A stretch of 64,000 bases of DNA from UBA6136 sp044237765 (GCA_044237765.1 JBIIEQ010000003.1:1-64000), one strand, 5' to 3'; counted from the stretch's first letter, positions 1-9,484 are shown. Notes: generated by a model not told the origin, from the sequence alone. Program-made: numbers and translations.

Positions 1-1208
1 GGACTCAATATTTCTGGCCTGAGAACTTCCAAATTAATCAATTTGCTGCTGCCTTAGTGCGGCATGGTATTTCCACATCTGTTCTGACCGGAATGCCCAA
101 TTATCCAGGAGGAAGACTTTATCCTGGATACCATGCTTTTCAGCATACTAAGGAGTATCATAACGGTATTAATATCTACCGTATACCAATTATTCCTAGA
201 GGTTTCAATTCGACATTGAGATTGGTTTTTAACTATATATCTTTTGTCGTATGTGGATTTTTGTTCGCCCCTTGGGTTCTTAGAAATAATAAAATAACCT
301 CAGTCTTGGTATACGCTCCCTCTCCAATACTTCAGGCATTACCTGCTATTTTCTTTTGCTGGACACGTAGAGCACGACTAGTTCTTTGGGTACAGGATCT
401 TTGGCCAGAAGTTCTGACCGCAATGGGTTTCGTTAAAAATCCAATTATTCTGAAATTGGTCGATCGGCTGGTGAGGCTTATTTACAATCACAGTGATATA
501 ATACTGATTCAGTCCGAGGGTTTTCGTTCATCTGTTACACATCGTGTTAATGATGCGAGTAAAATTCGATATTTTCCAAACGCATCTGAACTAAATATTA
601 ATCCATCTTCGAATGAAAGTGTTGAACAGTATAATGATCTTTTAAATGATTTGGAAAGTAATTTTTCTGTTGTGTTTGCTGGTAACATTGGAATTGCCCA
701 GTCCTGTGAAACGATCGTCAATGCTGCGGAACAAATTAAAGAAATATCAAGTATTCGTTTCTATATAATTGGGGATGGAACTGAGGCCTTAAATTTAAAG
801 CATATGATTCAGTCTAAAGGGCTTTCAAATGTTGTGATGGTTGAGGCTATCCCTGCTCAATCTATGTCTGCTATTTATAATGCTAGTTCAGTTCTGTTAT
901 TAACCTTACGTAACCAAAAGGCATTTTCGGCGACAATACCCAGTAAACTCCAATCCTACATGATTGCTGGAAAGCCTATTGTTGCTAGTGTCAATGCGGA
1001 GGGGGAGGCAGCACGATGCCTGCTTCAATCTGGGGCGGGAATCGTCTGCTCCCCCGATAATCCAAAGGCTTTGGCAAAGGCAATTGTAGATATACATCAC
1101 ATGTGTGAAAAAGATAGACTAGAATTGGGTTTAAATGGGAAAAAGTATGCAAATTCACATTTTAATTTGGATGATCGAATCCACGAGCTCATGGGTATGC
1201 TCGTGTAA
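1..1208 (+). CDS. Glycosyltransferase family 4 (WbuB/WcaI-like), 5' end outside window
   Basis: Predicted cytoplasmic, membrane-associated sugar transferase of surface-polysaccharide synthesis. The frame is open from base 3: the codons before the GTG at 57 read TQYFWPENFQINQFAAALV, the usual N-terminal motif of this family, so the true start lies left of the window and 57 is not the start. The visible part has the N-terminal LTGMPNYPGG motif and a C-terminal GT4 domain with a VFAGNIG-like strand and the PSKLQSYMIAGKPIVA and GEAA elements that bind the nucleotide-sugar donor. It is followed after 71 bases by an acyltransferase on the same strand, in an AT-rich polysaccharide cluster. The exact sugar cannot be told from sequence. 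Confidence 0.88.
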   Translation, partial: TQYFWPENFQINQFAAALVRHGISTSVLTGMPNYPGGRLYPGYHAFQHTKEYHNGINIYRIPIIPRGFNSTLRLVFNYISFVVCGFLFAPWVLRNNKITSVLVYAPSPILQALPAIFFCWTRRARLVLWVQDLWPEVLTAMGFVKNPIILKLVDRLVRLIYNHSDIILIQSEGFRSSVTHRVNDASKIRYFPNASELNINPSSNESVEQYNDLLNDLESNFSVVFAGNIGIAQSCETIVNAAEQIKEISSIRFYIIGDGTEALNLKHMIQSKGLSNVVMVEAIPAQSMSAIYNASSVLLLTLRNQKAFSATIPSKLQSYMIAGKPIVASVNAEGEAARCLLQSGAGIVCSPDNPKALAKAIVDIHHMCEKDRLELGLNGKKYANSHFNLDDRIHELMGMLV

Positions 1209-1279
1209 ATAAGAATTCACCCAACGTATTATTGAATATCTTTCAAGATTTCAAAAGATATCTAATATTCTAAATATAA

Positions 1280-2368
1280 ATGAAGGATATTAAGGCGCTA
1301 ACAGGTATAAGGGGTTTTGCTGCAGTATGGGTCTGTGTCCATCATTATGCTTACAGCACCTTAGGTACTGAGGATCGTGGTCTTCCGCTTAACTTTCTAA
1401 CCCAAGGCCATTGGGGTGTAATTATTTTCTTTGTACTTAGCGGGTTTATACTCGGCTATGTTTATTCTTCATGGTTCAGAATCCCATTTTCATCATCTGA
1501 TTATATAAAATTTATAAAATTAAGAATTGCTCGTGTGTATCCACTCCATTTTGCCACTCTCATAGTGTGGTCATTTGGTTGTCTTTTAGGATTTATAGGG
1601 CTTAACAGTAATGACTCCCTTTATACATTCGTACTGAACCTGCTTCTTGTTCATGCGTGGGGTTTTACGCCTTCAATATCCTGGAATCAGCCTAGCTGGT
1701 CAATAAGTACTGAACTTTTCTCATATCTACTTTTTCCATTCTTTTTTAATTGGATAAACCATCGATCACGCATTGTGTGTGTAATCATAAGCTTATTGTT
1801 GTTGCTCTCAATATTGCATCCTCCACAGGTATGGATTGCTAAGCAGATCTTTGCATACTTTAAAAATAAATTGGTAATTAACCAATTTGATTATGGATTA
1901 TCTGTTATCACTTGGTTTTATTCCTTTGCTTTTGGTGTCGTTGTTTTTTTTCAGTCTACGGGTTCTAGTAAAAAGCTAAACCCCGATCTTGCTGTTATTG
2001 TGGGGCTTTTTATTACCATCGTTATGCTGGCTAATGCAGGAGCACTTAATGGTGGCGAAACTGCTATGGGAATTTCGTTTAATACAGGGCTTGTAATCTA
2101 TGGTATTTACAATGAGAGTAAGGTCGGGGCCTTAATATTTGGCAACCCTATCAGCGTTATGTTGGGTGATATATCCTACTCTCTATATTTGACACATATA
2201 ATGTATCCGTTAATTATCAATCGTATCTGTGCGTTTCTAGTACCTAAATTTTCTGTTTATGACCTGTCGCTTAGCTCTCAATTACTCGTGGCATTGCTTC
2301 TCTCATATCTTACTTATAGATATTTTGAGCGTCCCGCGCGATTGTACTTGAGGAGTAAAATGTATTGA
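1280..2368 (+). CDS. Acyltransferase family 3 (OafA/YrhL type) membrane protein
   Basis: 362-residue integral membrane protein of about ten transmembrane segments, expected to O-acylate (often O-acetylate) a polysaccharide in the inner membrane. Family signatures are the early Arg-x10-His element (R in GIRGF to the second H of VHHY), FFVLSGF, the RIARVYPLH loop and SWSISTELFSY. The start ATG at 1280 gives MKDIKALTG, matching the start of its paralogue at 6493. It sits between two glycosyltransferase genes, which fits modification of the glycan they build. The paralogue downstream shares nearly every motif, suggesting an old duplication. The acyl group and target are unknown. Confidence 0.9.
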   Translation: MKDIKALTGIRGFAAVWVCVHHYAYSTLGTEDRGLPLNFLTQGHWGVIIFFVLSGFILGYVYSSWFRIPFSSSDYIKFIKLRIARVYPLHFATLIVWSFGCLLGFIGLNSNDSLYTFVLNLLLVHAWGFTPSISWNQPSWSISTELFSYLLFPFFFNWINHRSRIVCVIISLLLLLSILHPPQVWIAKQIFAYFKNKLVINQFDYGLSVITWFYSFAFGVVVFFQSTGSSKKLNPDLAVIVGLFITIVMLANAGALNGGETAMGISFNTGLVIYGIYNESKVGALIFGNPISVMLGDISYSLYLTHIMYPLIINRICAFLVPKFSVYDLSLSSQLLVALLLSYLTYRYFERPARLYLRSKMY

Positions 2369-2516
2369 ATACGGGCAGATATATCTCGCTGTAGGTTTCC
2401 CAGTGAGAATGGGCAGGTTATTATTGTTAATTATTCAATATGTATTAGCCAATTAATTCATTTCGACAAATCTAGTTGTAATGATAGCCAGCTTGGATTG
2501 TTAAATCGTAGTTTGT

Positions 2517-3782
2517 ATGAAAAAAATACTTTTTGTAGCCATGCAGAATAGCCCTCACACTATACGGTGGATTCTGCAGGCACAATCCGAAGAGTGGGAG
2601 GTCCACCTCTTCCCTATATCTCAGTATCCACTCCATCCGGATATGCCTTCATGGGTTAAAGTACATCATCCATGGAAAATCGCTAGAGCATCGTTTGGTT
2701 CTGGATTTCTTACCTCTCCTATTGTTACGGGGAACATTCTTCTCGCTTATCTATCCTCTTTATTTAACTTTCGTCAAAGAATCCCCATTCTTTCTAGCTT
2801 GATGCTGTTTCTGGTTGACTCATTTCGCTCCTCTTTGGGTGTTTCTGGAAACACATCTCCCATTGCCTATGGCCCATTCGTGTTGTCCCAGCTTATTAAA
2901 AATCTTAAGCCTGATTTGATTCAATCACTCGAGTTTCAGCATGCGGGATACTGTGTATACGCTGCGCGAGGGCTTATGGACAACAAGCTATTTCCCAAAT
3001 GGATGGGTACTGTATGGGGTAGCGATATCTTCTATTACAGAAATATCCCGAACCATCTAATTCAAATAAAACAACTATTATCCGCTTTAGATATTTTCTC
3101 CTGCGAATGCAAGAGAGATATTGATTTTGCGAGGGAGTTAGGGTTTACTGGGGTTATTTCCCCAGTATTACCGGATGCTGGTTCGGTTGATGTATCAAAC
3201 CTTAAACAATGGCGTGATCTCATTGTTCCCTCGAAGCGAAAACTTATATTGCTAAGAGGATACCAGAGCTTTTCCGGAAGGGCGTTGACAGCTTTGGATG
3301 CACTGGAAATGTGCCATGAAAAGCTTCATGGTTATAGAATATTGGTTTATTCAGCTTCAAATGAAGTTAAACAAAGGGTCAAGGAGCTTGCGTTATCGAC
3401 AAGTATTGATATTCATATCCTGTCGCATATTACTCCTTATGCGATGCTTAGATTATTTGCAAGAGCCAGATTATTTATAGGTATAAGCATTTCTGATGGA
3501 ATTAGTCGCTCTATGATTGAAGCAATGGCAATGGGAGCATTCCCGATACAGACTGATACTTCTTGCTGTGAGGAGTGGATTATTGATGGAGTAAACGGGT
3601 ACAGTGTTCCCGTAGATGATATCGTAGTAATCTCAGGAAAAATACAGTCTGCTCTGGCAAACAACGCAATGGTAGATAATGCTTCACGGATGAATTATGC
3701 GATCATTGATGAAAGACTAAATAATGAGACTCTAACCAGTCATGCCCTTGAGTTCTATCGTACCTCCCTCGGCTTATGTTAG
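2517..3782 (+). CDS. Glycosyltransferase, GT4-like, polysaccharide cluster
   Basis: 421-residue predicted cytoplasmic glycosyltransferase. The N-terminal half begins KKILFVAMQNSPHTIRW, a Rossmann strand followed by a short acceptor-side motif. The C-terminal half carries the GT4 donor-binding signature: SISDGISRSMIEAMAMGAFPI with the conserved Glu, then EEWIIDGVNGYSVP. It starts at the ATG at 2517 after a 148-base AT-rich gap in which no convincing promoter or terminator was found. Its last seven bases overlap the next gene, so the two are probably translated together. Donor and acceptor sugars cannot be assigned. Confidence 0.85.
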   Translation: MKKILFVAMQNSPHTIRWILQAQSEEWEVHLFPISQYPLHPDMPSWVKVHHPWKIARASFGSGFLTSPIVTGNILLAYLSSLFNFRQRIPILSSLMLFLVDSFRSSLGVSGNTSPIAYGPFVLSQLIKNLKPDLIQSLEFQHAGYCVYAARGLMDNKLFPKWMGTVWGSDIFYYRNIPNHLIQIKQLLSALDIFSCECKRDIDFARELGFTGVISPVLPDAGSVDVSNLKQWRDLIVPSKRKLILLRGYQSFSGRALTALDALEMCHEKLHGYRILVYSASNEVKQRVKELALSTSIDIHILSHITPYAMLRLFARARLFIGISISDGISRSMIEAMAMGAFPIQTDTSCCEEWIIDGVNGYSVPVDDIVVISGKIQSALANNAMVDNASRMNYAIIDERLNNETLTSHALEFYRTSLGLC

Positions 3783-5692
3783 TGCCATTGTTGAGGATCA
3801 TCAAATTATTATTACTTTCAATAGCTTATTCACTGAGTCTTTTTCACCCTATGGCCTATGCCAAGGATAATGGGTCACTGGAATTTAAAATTGCCGTTGT
3901 AGCACCATATGACATACGACAAGAGTGGTTTTGGGCCTTGCGTGGGGGTGGAGTTAACGTAGCTCCTGGTTACCTGCATCAATTGAAAAGCCAACTTGAA
4001 GGCTTGTCCTTGCTGGTTTTGGACTCTATGCCGTTATCTTCAGGAGATGCTGAGGATATCTATAACTGGGTTTCAAATGGTGGAATATTAATTTATTCAG
4101 GTTCGGCGTCCGCTCTACAAACACCGTCTAATCAAAACGATGTTACTCATGACCTGAACGTTGCATTTCCTGAATTGTTTGGTGTTGATTTTGATGGGAT
4201 TGATCCGGGGCAAATAAACTATTATCCGCATCTTGTAAAATCCTCATCGCTCTTGAGCCCGTTGATTGCTGGTGATGGAATAAGGTTTGGGAGGATTGGA
4301 ATTGGGCATACCTATCGTTTCAAGGAAAGAGTTGGAAGTGAGGTTATTGCAAGGAGTAGTCGTTTAAGTTTGGGCAACGATAGCTTTGTACTTCCGAAGG
4401 ACAATCCAACAATTATTTCGCATCGCTTAGGTAAAGGTCTGGTTCTGTTTTTTGGGTTTTCATTGGGTGATATATCCGCTTGTTATTCCAGTCTCGGCTT
4501 ATCTAAAAAAAGTGATTGCAGTGGTGCTGGATCAGCTCACGCTTTGATGCGCTGGACTATTGCCAATACCTTATGGGATTTTAAAGGAGTGCAGGTACCA
4601 TTACCCATGGAATCTCCTGGTCCTGGTTATCATGCTGTGATTGTTACTGGAGATGTACATAACAATCCTGCTGAAACGCGTGACCATGCATCATTGCGGA
4701 TGGCGAAGATCTTTGAGAATAATCAGGCACCACTTTCCCTTTATCTTGAGGGGGAAATTGGAAATACCGCTCCAGATCTTGTTGCGCAGCTGAAAAACAG
4801 GCGAAAAGTTGAGCTGTCTACGCATGGTCTTAACGGTAAGATATACATGTCAAAACTTTATCACCTTAAATCAGTAGGAATTCTACACGATTTTAAAAAG
4901 TCTGAACTCCTTCTTGGTGTACCTTCTTTTTTAAATCGAGATCATCTATTGTCTTTTAGGAGTCATGGATGGCTCTCCGATGAAGGGGCTTGGAATGCTT
5001 TTCACTTTGCTGGAGTCGGTCTCGTATTTGATCATGTTGCCGACTCCATGGATCAGAGTAATCCTGTAAGATTGACACCATTGTGGTATGAAAAAGCATT
5101 TCAAGAAAGATTGTTTGTTCCTTTCTTTGAGCACAATGTAAGCACCGCATGGGCTGACTTTAAGTTATCATCATTGCATTCTCTGAATATTGCAAACTTG
5201 GCTTCCGCTGAACCAGAGCCCACTTTTCGTATGTCATACGGGATTTATAGTAATTATGTGCATGATGTTCATTCCGTTATGCACAGACTCTCTAGCATGG
5301 GTGGGCTAACAGAGGTATGGCTATGGCATCCTGAGGGAGTACTATTTAATAATGGATTTAGCGAGGTTAATAACTCAATCAAGGCCTTCATCAATGAGTC
5401 TAATGTAACTATGTTTAGAGGAGATGAAGTAGCCACTTGGCGTGCTAATCGTGAGCGATTTACTGTAAATCCTGAATGGGATAGTCATGGTCAACTTAAA
5501 TCCCTTCATTTGTCGGTCCCTCGTCCTGTACCGTTATCTCTCCCCGTAGAGTCGAACTCAGCCTGTTCTACTATCAGTTATTGGGTAATTGGTGATGGAA
5601 GTATTCCGGGTGGATGGACATCTAGTAGATGGAGTGACCCCTATGGACGTACAATCACTCGTTTTAGCCATAAAATAGCCATTCATCAGTAA
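3776..5692 (+). CDS. Exported polysaccharide-modifying protein, amidotransferase-like plus degenerate deacetylase-like domains
   Basis: 638 residues. Residues 1-29 form a signal peptide ending in MAYA before KDNG, so the protein is exported. The segment around 35-240 resembles the class I glutamine-amidotransferase-like fold seen in ThuA and related proteins (LLVLDSM, WVSNGGILIYSG). From about residue 285, TGDVHNNP and then ELSTHG near 345 look like weakened versions of the two metal-binding motifs of NodB-type polysaccharide deacetylases; the canonical TFDDG is absent. It overlaps the upstream glycosyltransferase by seven bases and its TAA overlaps the next ATG. A role in trimming or modifying the exported glycan is inferred; it may have lost catalysis. 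Confidence 0.6.
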   Translation: MLVPLLRIIKLLLLSIAYSLSLFHPMAYAKDNGSLEFKIAVVAPYDIRQEWFWALRGGGVNVAPGYLHQLKSQLEGLSLLVLDSMPLSSGDAEDIYNWVSNGGILIYSGSASALQTPSNQNDVTHDLNVAFPELFGVDFDGIDPGQINYYPHLVKSSSLLSPLIAGDGIRFGRIGIGHTYRFKERVGSEVIARSSRLSLGNDSFVLPKDNPTIISHRLGKGLVLFFGFSLGDISACYSSLGLSKKSDCSGAGSAHALMRWTIANTLWDFKGVQVPLPMESPGPGYHAVIVTGDVHNNPAETRDHASLRMAKIFENNQAPLSLYLEGEIGNTAPDLVAQLKNRRKVELSTHGLNGKIYMSKLYHLKSVGILHDFKKSELLLGVPSFLNRDHLLSFRSHGWLSDEGAWNAFHFAGVGLVFDHVADSMDQSNPVRLTPLWYEKAFQERLFVPFFEHNVSTAWADFKLSSLHSLNIANLASAEPEPTFRMSYGIYSNYVHDVHSVMHRLSSMGGLTEVWLWHPEGVLFNNGFSEVNNSIKAFINESNVTMFRGDEVATWRANRERFTVNPEWDSHGQLKSLHLSVPRPVPLSLPVESNSACSTISYWVIGDGSIPGGWTSSRWSDPYGRTITRFSHKIAIHQ

Positions 5693-6432
5693 TGACGAAA
5701 TGCGTCTTTTTTCTTCTGCTGTTCGTCTTATTGATGCAGAATATCTGTGCTACAACAGTTCCAGGTTCTGATGGAGGCAATCCAGAATTAACCCTCATGA
5801 TTCCGTTGCAGAGACGATTTGGTTCATTTTCGAGTGCTGATCATATTGTTCCGAATCAGGCATTATGGGAGAAGATCATTATTGACGAGTCGGGCTCTGG
5901 TTGTGGTAATATTTCCAAGTTATTAATGCTAATAAAGCGAAATCCTGATCACTACCTATCTGTAAATAATGAGTCCACAACACTTTCTGTGTTGAATACG
6001 TCAATTTCAAGTCAAGAATCAACCTCGGCATGTCCTGTCGTGTGGGAAACATGCCTGTTGCTCAGATGGTTATCACCCAGGATCGATCTAATTGCGAATT
6101 CTTGTAATCATAATTTCTCCAGCTCTTACATCGTCGACGCTTCCGAGCTTTTCGACACTCTGACTAGTTATTCAATATCTATTCTTACACTGAAAACTCA
6201 GAACACTAAATTATTCAATCTATATAAGTCATATATAGCGAATCCTTACAATTCTATTGATATTCGTCATTTCATTTTGGCGTTGGAAGAAAGTGGACAT
6301 TCGAATGTAGCTCATGCACTTATGGGTGAAATGTATCAGATTGATCCATCTGGTTTATGGCTTACGGGAGATTACTCTGATTCTCAACGTCTGATTGATC
6401 TTTCCCTCAAGCAAAACCCGGATTTGCGATAG
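5692..6432 (+). CDS. Exported protein of unknown function in polysaccharide cluster
   Basis: 246 residues starting MTKCVFFLLLFVLLMQNICA, a clear signal peptide. The ATG shares its A with the TAA stop of the preceding gene (TAATG), which indicates translational coupling. The mature part is Ser- and Asn-rich, with several Cys (SGCGN, SACPVVWETC, ANSCNH) that could form disulfides in the periplasm. No catalytic motif or known domain was recognised. Its fixed position between the deacetylase-like gene and an acyltransferase suggests a role in the same polysaccharide, but no function is assigned. Confidence 0.7.
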   Translation: MTKCVFFLLLFVLLMQNICATTVPGSDGGNPELTLMIPLQRRFGSFSSADHIVPNQALWEKIIIDESGSGCGNISKLLMLIKRNPDHYLSVNNESTTLSVLNTSISSQESTSACPVVWETCLLLRWLSPRIDLIANSCNHNFSSSYIVDASELFDTLTSYSISILTLKTQNTKLFNLYKSYIANPYNSIDIRHFILALEESGHSNVAHALMGEMYQIDPSGLWLTGDYSDSQRLIDLSLKQNPDLR

Positions 6433-6492
6433 ATATCCTTACGCCGAATTTCTTTATCATATTCTAGGTTCAATGGTATTGGGGTGTTTTTC

Positions 6493-7530
6493 GTGAGGGA
6501 TATCAAGGGGTTGACGGGACTTCGTGGTTATGCTGCCTTAATGGTTTGTCTTCATCATTACAACTACCGTAAGTCAGGTACATTATTTTATGATATCGTC
6601 GCAAAGGGTGATTGGGGTGTTATCGTTTTCTTTGTATTGAGTGGTTTTGTTTTGGCTTATGTATATCAAGATTGGTTCAAATCGAGTTTACAGAAATCAG
6701 ATTTCATTCACTTTATGCGGCTCCGACTAGCCAGGGTCTACCCATTGCATCTTGTTATGTTGATTCTGTGGGGTCTGCTTATACTCTATGGTCGTATTGC
6801 TATTACTGAAAACGATACCCTTTATACTTTTTTTCTTAATCTAATGCTCACGCATGCATGGGGGTTTACACCAACCCTCTCTTGGAATCTTCCTAGTTGG
6901 TCTATCAGTTCTGAATTGTTCTGTTACCTTCTCTTTCCATTGCTGATTGTTCTGGTTCGTAATAAACCAATCTATCTTCTTATTTTTGTCATGGTTGTGC
7001 TTCTCATTGAACCCTTTTACCATCCTTATGCTTATATGGTAAAGTTTTTTATGGACGCTATGCACCTCAATTTTGTCGTACATCAGTTTGAGTATGGTGT
7101 GTCATTGGTTGATTGGTTTTGTACATTCGCATTTGGTGTTGTCTCCTTTTGCCTTTTTGATAGACGGACTTTGGGTGGGGTGTTACCTGAGGCTTTATTT
7201 CTCTGTGGGGTTGGTATATTTATATATATATCTTCGATCAATCTCAGTGATAATGATGTTATTCGGGTTATAATTACATTTGCATCGGCTTTGATTATAG
7301 CCTCCGTATTTTATGATAGTAGGCTGGCGGCCGTTATCCTGGGGAATCCTTTAGCGGTTTTTCTCGGTCTTATATCTTATGCTCTATACCTTTCTCATAT
7401 AATTTTAAAACAGGTGATGAGCTTATCCTGGCCTATGTGGGCTTACGTCTCTTCTGCGCTCTTGGTCGCTACCTTTATTCACTATTTCTTTGAAAAGCCT
7501 TGTCGTAACTGGCTCCGTTCGGTTAAATAA
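6493..7530 (+). CDS. Acyltransferase family 3 (OafA/YrhL type), paralogue of the 1280 gene
   Basis: 345-residue multi-spanning membrane acyltransferase. Motifs line up one for one with the gene at 1280: RDIKGLTGLRG, VCLHHY, GDWGVIVFFVLSGF, RLARVYPLH, LTHAWGFTPTLSWN, SWSISSELFCY. The chosen GTG at 6493 gives MRDIKGLTG, equivalent to MKDIKALTG of the paralogue, and has a purine-rich GGGG stretch about seven bases upstream; a GTG at 6484 would add three residues. Two copies with different specificities, for instance two O-acetylation sites, are plausible but not shown. Codon use is AT-rich like the rest of this cluster. Confidence 0.88.
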   Translation: MRDIKGLTGLRGYAALMVCLHHYNYRKSGTLFYDIVAKGDWGVIVFFVLSGFVLAYVYQDWFKSSLQKSDFIHFMRLRLARVYPLHLVMLILWGLLILYGRIAITENDTLYTFFLNLMLTHAWGFTPTLSWNLPSWSISSELFCYLLFPLLIVLVRNKPIYLLIFVMVVLLIEPFYHPYAYMVKFFMDAMHLNFVVHQFEYGVSLVDWFCTFAFGVVSFCLFDRRTLGGVLPEALFLCGVGIFIYISSINLSDNDVIRVIITFASALIIASVFYDSRLAAVILGNPLAVFLGLISYALYLSHIILKQVMSLSWPMWAYVSSALLVATFIHYFFEKPCRNWLRSVK

Positions 7531-7553
7531 CAGAGTCTGCCTCATGCACTACC

Positions 7554-7751
7554 TTGCCTGATATAAATATGACATTCCACCTAGGCAATGGAACCGAATG
7601 TTGCCCTAAAGTTGTCTCCGGCAGCCATAAGTCCGGAAGTACCTGGGTTGGAAAGATGCTAAGCCTCCATTCTAAGGTTGGCTACATTTATGAACCTTTC
7701 AGCCCACTTTTCTCGTCCCTTTGCGTTGATCTTCGGTTTTCGTTAATCTAG
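7554..7751 (+). pseudogene. Truncated sulfotransferase N-terminus
   Basis: About 65 codons. The stretch VVSGSHKSGSTWVGKM is the PAPS-binding P-loop of sulfotransferases, followed by GYIYEPFSP, also typical of the family. Resemblance ends there: the frame reads a few unrelated residues and stops at 7751, where a full enzyme would have about 200 more residues. The only start is a TTG at 7554. It sits exactly where AT-rich sequence gives way to GC-rich sequence, so it is probably the broken right end of the polysaccharide island. It is not expected to be functional. Confidence 0.7.
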
Positions 7752-7778
7752 GGACCCGATTCACTCCCGACCATTTTG

Positions 7779-9086
7779 ATGGACGTTCTGATACTGACCG
7801 GCCTGTTCATCCTGAACGGCCTATTCGCGATGTCTGAAATCGCGATTCTTTCCGCCCGAAAAATTCGCCTTCAGCAAGCCGTGGATGACGGCGTCGCCGG
7901 TGCCAAGGTAGCGCTTGATCTTGCTAACGAGCCCAGCCATTTTTTGTCCACTATTCAGGTCGGCATCACGCTAATCGGTATCATGAGCGGTGCGCTGGGC
8001 GAGGCGGCGCTGACTGGCAAGCTCGAAGCTTACCTGCAGCGCTTCCCCGAGGTATCCCCGTACCGAGAGGGTCTGGCTCTGGCTATCGTTGTCATAGGTA
8101 TCACGTACTTCTCGCTGATCATCGGCGAACTAGTCCCCAAGCGACTCGCCCTTTTGAAGCCTGAGCGAATTGCCATGATCATGGCTCGACCGATGGGCTG
8201 GCTCTCGATGCTGGCTTACCCCCTGGTCAAGCTACTCAGCTTGTCGACCGATCTGGTTTTGCTGATTCTTCGCGCGAAAAAATCCGATGAGCCCCTGGTG
8301 ACTGAAAAGGAGATCAAGCTGATGATCGACCAAGGCACTGAAGCGGGCGTATTTCACAAAAGTGAAAAGGAAATGGTATCCAACGTCATGCGCCTGGATA
8401 CCTTGAAGGTCGGGGCGATCATGACACCCCGCATGGATATGTATTTTCTGGATGCGGCCAGTCCCATAGAAGAAACTCGCAAACGGCTGATCGATAGCCC
8501 GCATTCCATCATCCCAGTCTGTCGGAACGGGCTGGACAATGTCCTCGGCGTGATCGAATCCAAAGATTTGTTACGTCGGGCTTTGGCGGGTGACGAGCTC
8601 AAGCTGACCGCGGCGATCCGTCCGGCCAATTACATTCCCAAGTCGCTAAGTCCAATTCAACTGCTGGAGGAATTCAGGCGCTCCAAGATCGCGCTGGCAC
8701 TCGTGGTAGATGAATATGGCGAGATCGCGGGGCTAACCACGCTAAAGGACGTCATGGAAGCTATTGTTGGCGATATCCCCTCCGAAGAGGCCGAGGATGA
8801 GGAGCCCGAGGTGTTGCAGCGGGAGGATGGATCGTGGCTTCTGGATGGCACACTCACCATAGAGAAATTCAAGCAACTCTTTGATGTTGAAGAACTGCCT
8901 GATGAGGCGGCAGGTAACTACCATACTATTGGCGGCTTTGTCATGTTGCAACTCGGCCATGTCCCACGCGCCGCGGATCACTTTACTTGGGGCGATTTGC
9001 GGTTCGAGGTCATGGACATGGACCGCAACCGGGTCGACAAGATTCTGGTATCGTCCTTGACGGGCCATGAAGTCCAATTGGGCTAG
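7779..9086 (+). CDS. CNNM/CorC (hemolysin C-like) membrane protein with CBS pair
   Basis: 435 residues. An N-terminal DUF21/CNNM transmembrane domain (about 1-190, four hydrophobic segments, GLFAMSEIAILSARK) is followed by a CBS-domain pair (about 205-335, beginning MTPRMDMYFL) and a C-terminal CorC_HlyC domain (about 350-430, DGSWLLDGTL and GNYHTIGGFVM). Members are tied to Mg2+/Co2+ efflux or ion homeostasis; the name hemolysin is historical. The ATG at 7779 is chosen over the adjoining TTG at 7776. First gene of normal GC-rich composition after the polysaccharide cluster. Confidence 0.88.
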   Translation: MDVLILTGLFILNGLFAMSEIAILSARKIRLQQAVDDGVAGAKVALDLANEPSHFLSTIQVGITLIGIMSGALGEAALTGKLEAYLQRFPEVSPYREGLALAIVVIGITYFSLIIGELVPKRLALLKPERIAMIMARPMGWLSMLAYPLVKLLSLSTDLVLLILRAKKSDEPLVTEKEIKLMIDQGTEAGVFHKSEKEMVSNVMRLDTLKVGAIMTPRMDMYFLDAASPIEETRKRLIDSPHSIIPVCRNGLDNVLGVIESKDLLRRALAGDELKLTAAIRPANYIPKSLSPIQLLEEFRRSKIALALVVDEYGEIAGLTTLKDVMEAIVGDIPSEEAEDEEPEVLQREDGSWLLDGTLTIEKFKQLFDVEELPDEAAGNYHTIGGFVMLQLGHVPRAADHFTWGDLRFEVMDMDRNRVDKILVSSLTGHEVQLG

Positions 9087-9148
9087 TGCAGGAGTCAGGT
9101 GAACCATATTCTTCGTTGGCCGCCCGTCCTCATGTTTCAGGAGCGTTA

Positions 9149-9484
9149 ATGAATATCTCGACGGAATCCCGCGACGGTTGGACACTTCTGATACTCAAGG
9201 AAGAACGACTGGATGCGCTGAATTCCGGTGAATTGCGGGACAAGATTCTTGGCTTGCTGGAAGCGGGCGGTCAGCGGTTGATCGTTGATCTTACTGGGGT
9301 CAATTTTATTGACAGCTCTGGTCTCGGTGCCCTGCTGTCGGGTTACAAAAACGCCAATCTGCGTTCTGGCGCCTTCGTCCTCGCTGGCCTGCAGCCGCGA
9401 GTGCAATCCATGTTCGAGCTGACCCGGCTGCATCGGGTTTTCGAAATATTTTCAACGGTCGAAGACGCGCTGGCCAAGGTCTGA
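9149..9484 (+). CDS. STAS-domain anti-sigma-factor antagonist
   Basis: 111-residue single-domain cytoplasmic protein of the SpoIIAA/RsbV type. The signature FIDSSGLGALLSGY near residue 55 contains the Ser that partner kinases phosphorylate. The ATG at 9149 is preferred over the frame's upstream extension because CAGGAG lies just ahead and the protein then has normal STAS length. The next gene, 12 bases on, encodes an RsbW/SpoIIAB-like ATPase, the expected partner. No sigma-factor gene follows, so the output of the switch is unknown; such pairs can also control biofilm or secretion functions. Confidence 0.88.
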   Translation: MNISTESRDGWTLLILKEERLDALNSGELRDKILGLLEAGGQRLIVDLTGVNFIDSSGLGALLSGYKNANLRSGAFVLAGLQPRVQSMFELTRLHRVFEIFSTVEDALAKV

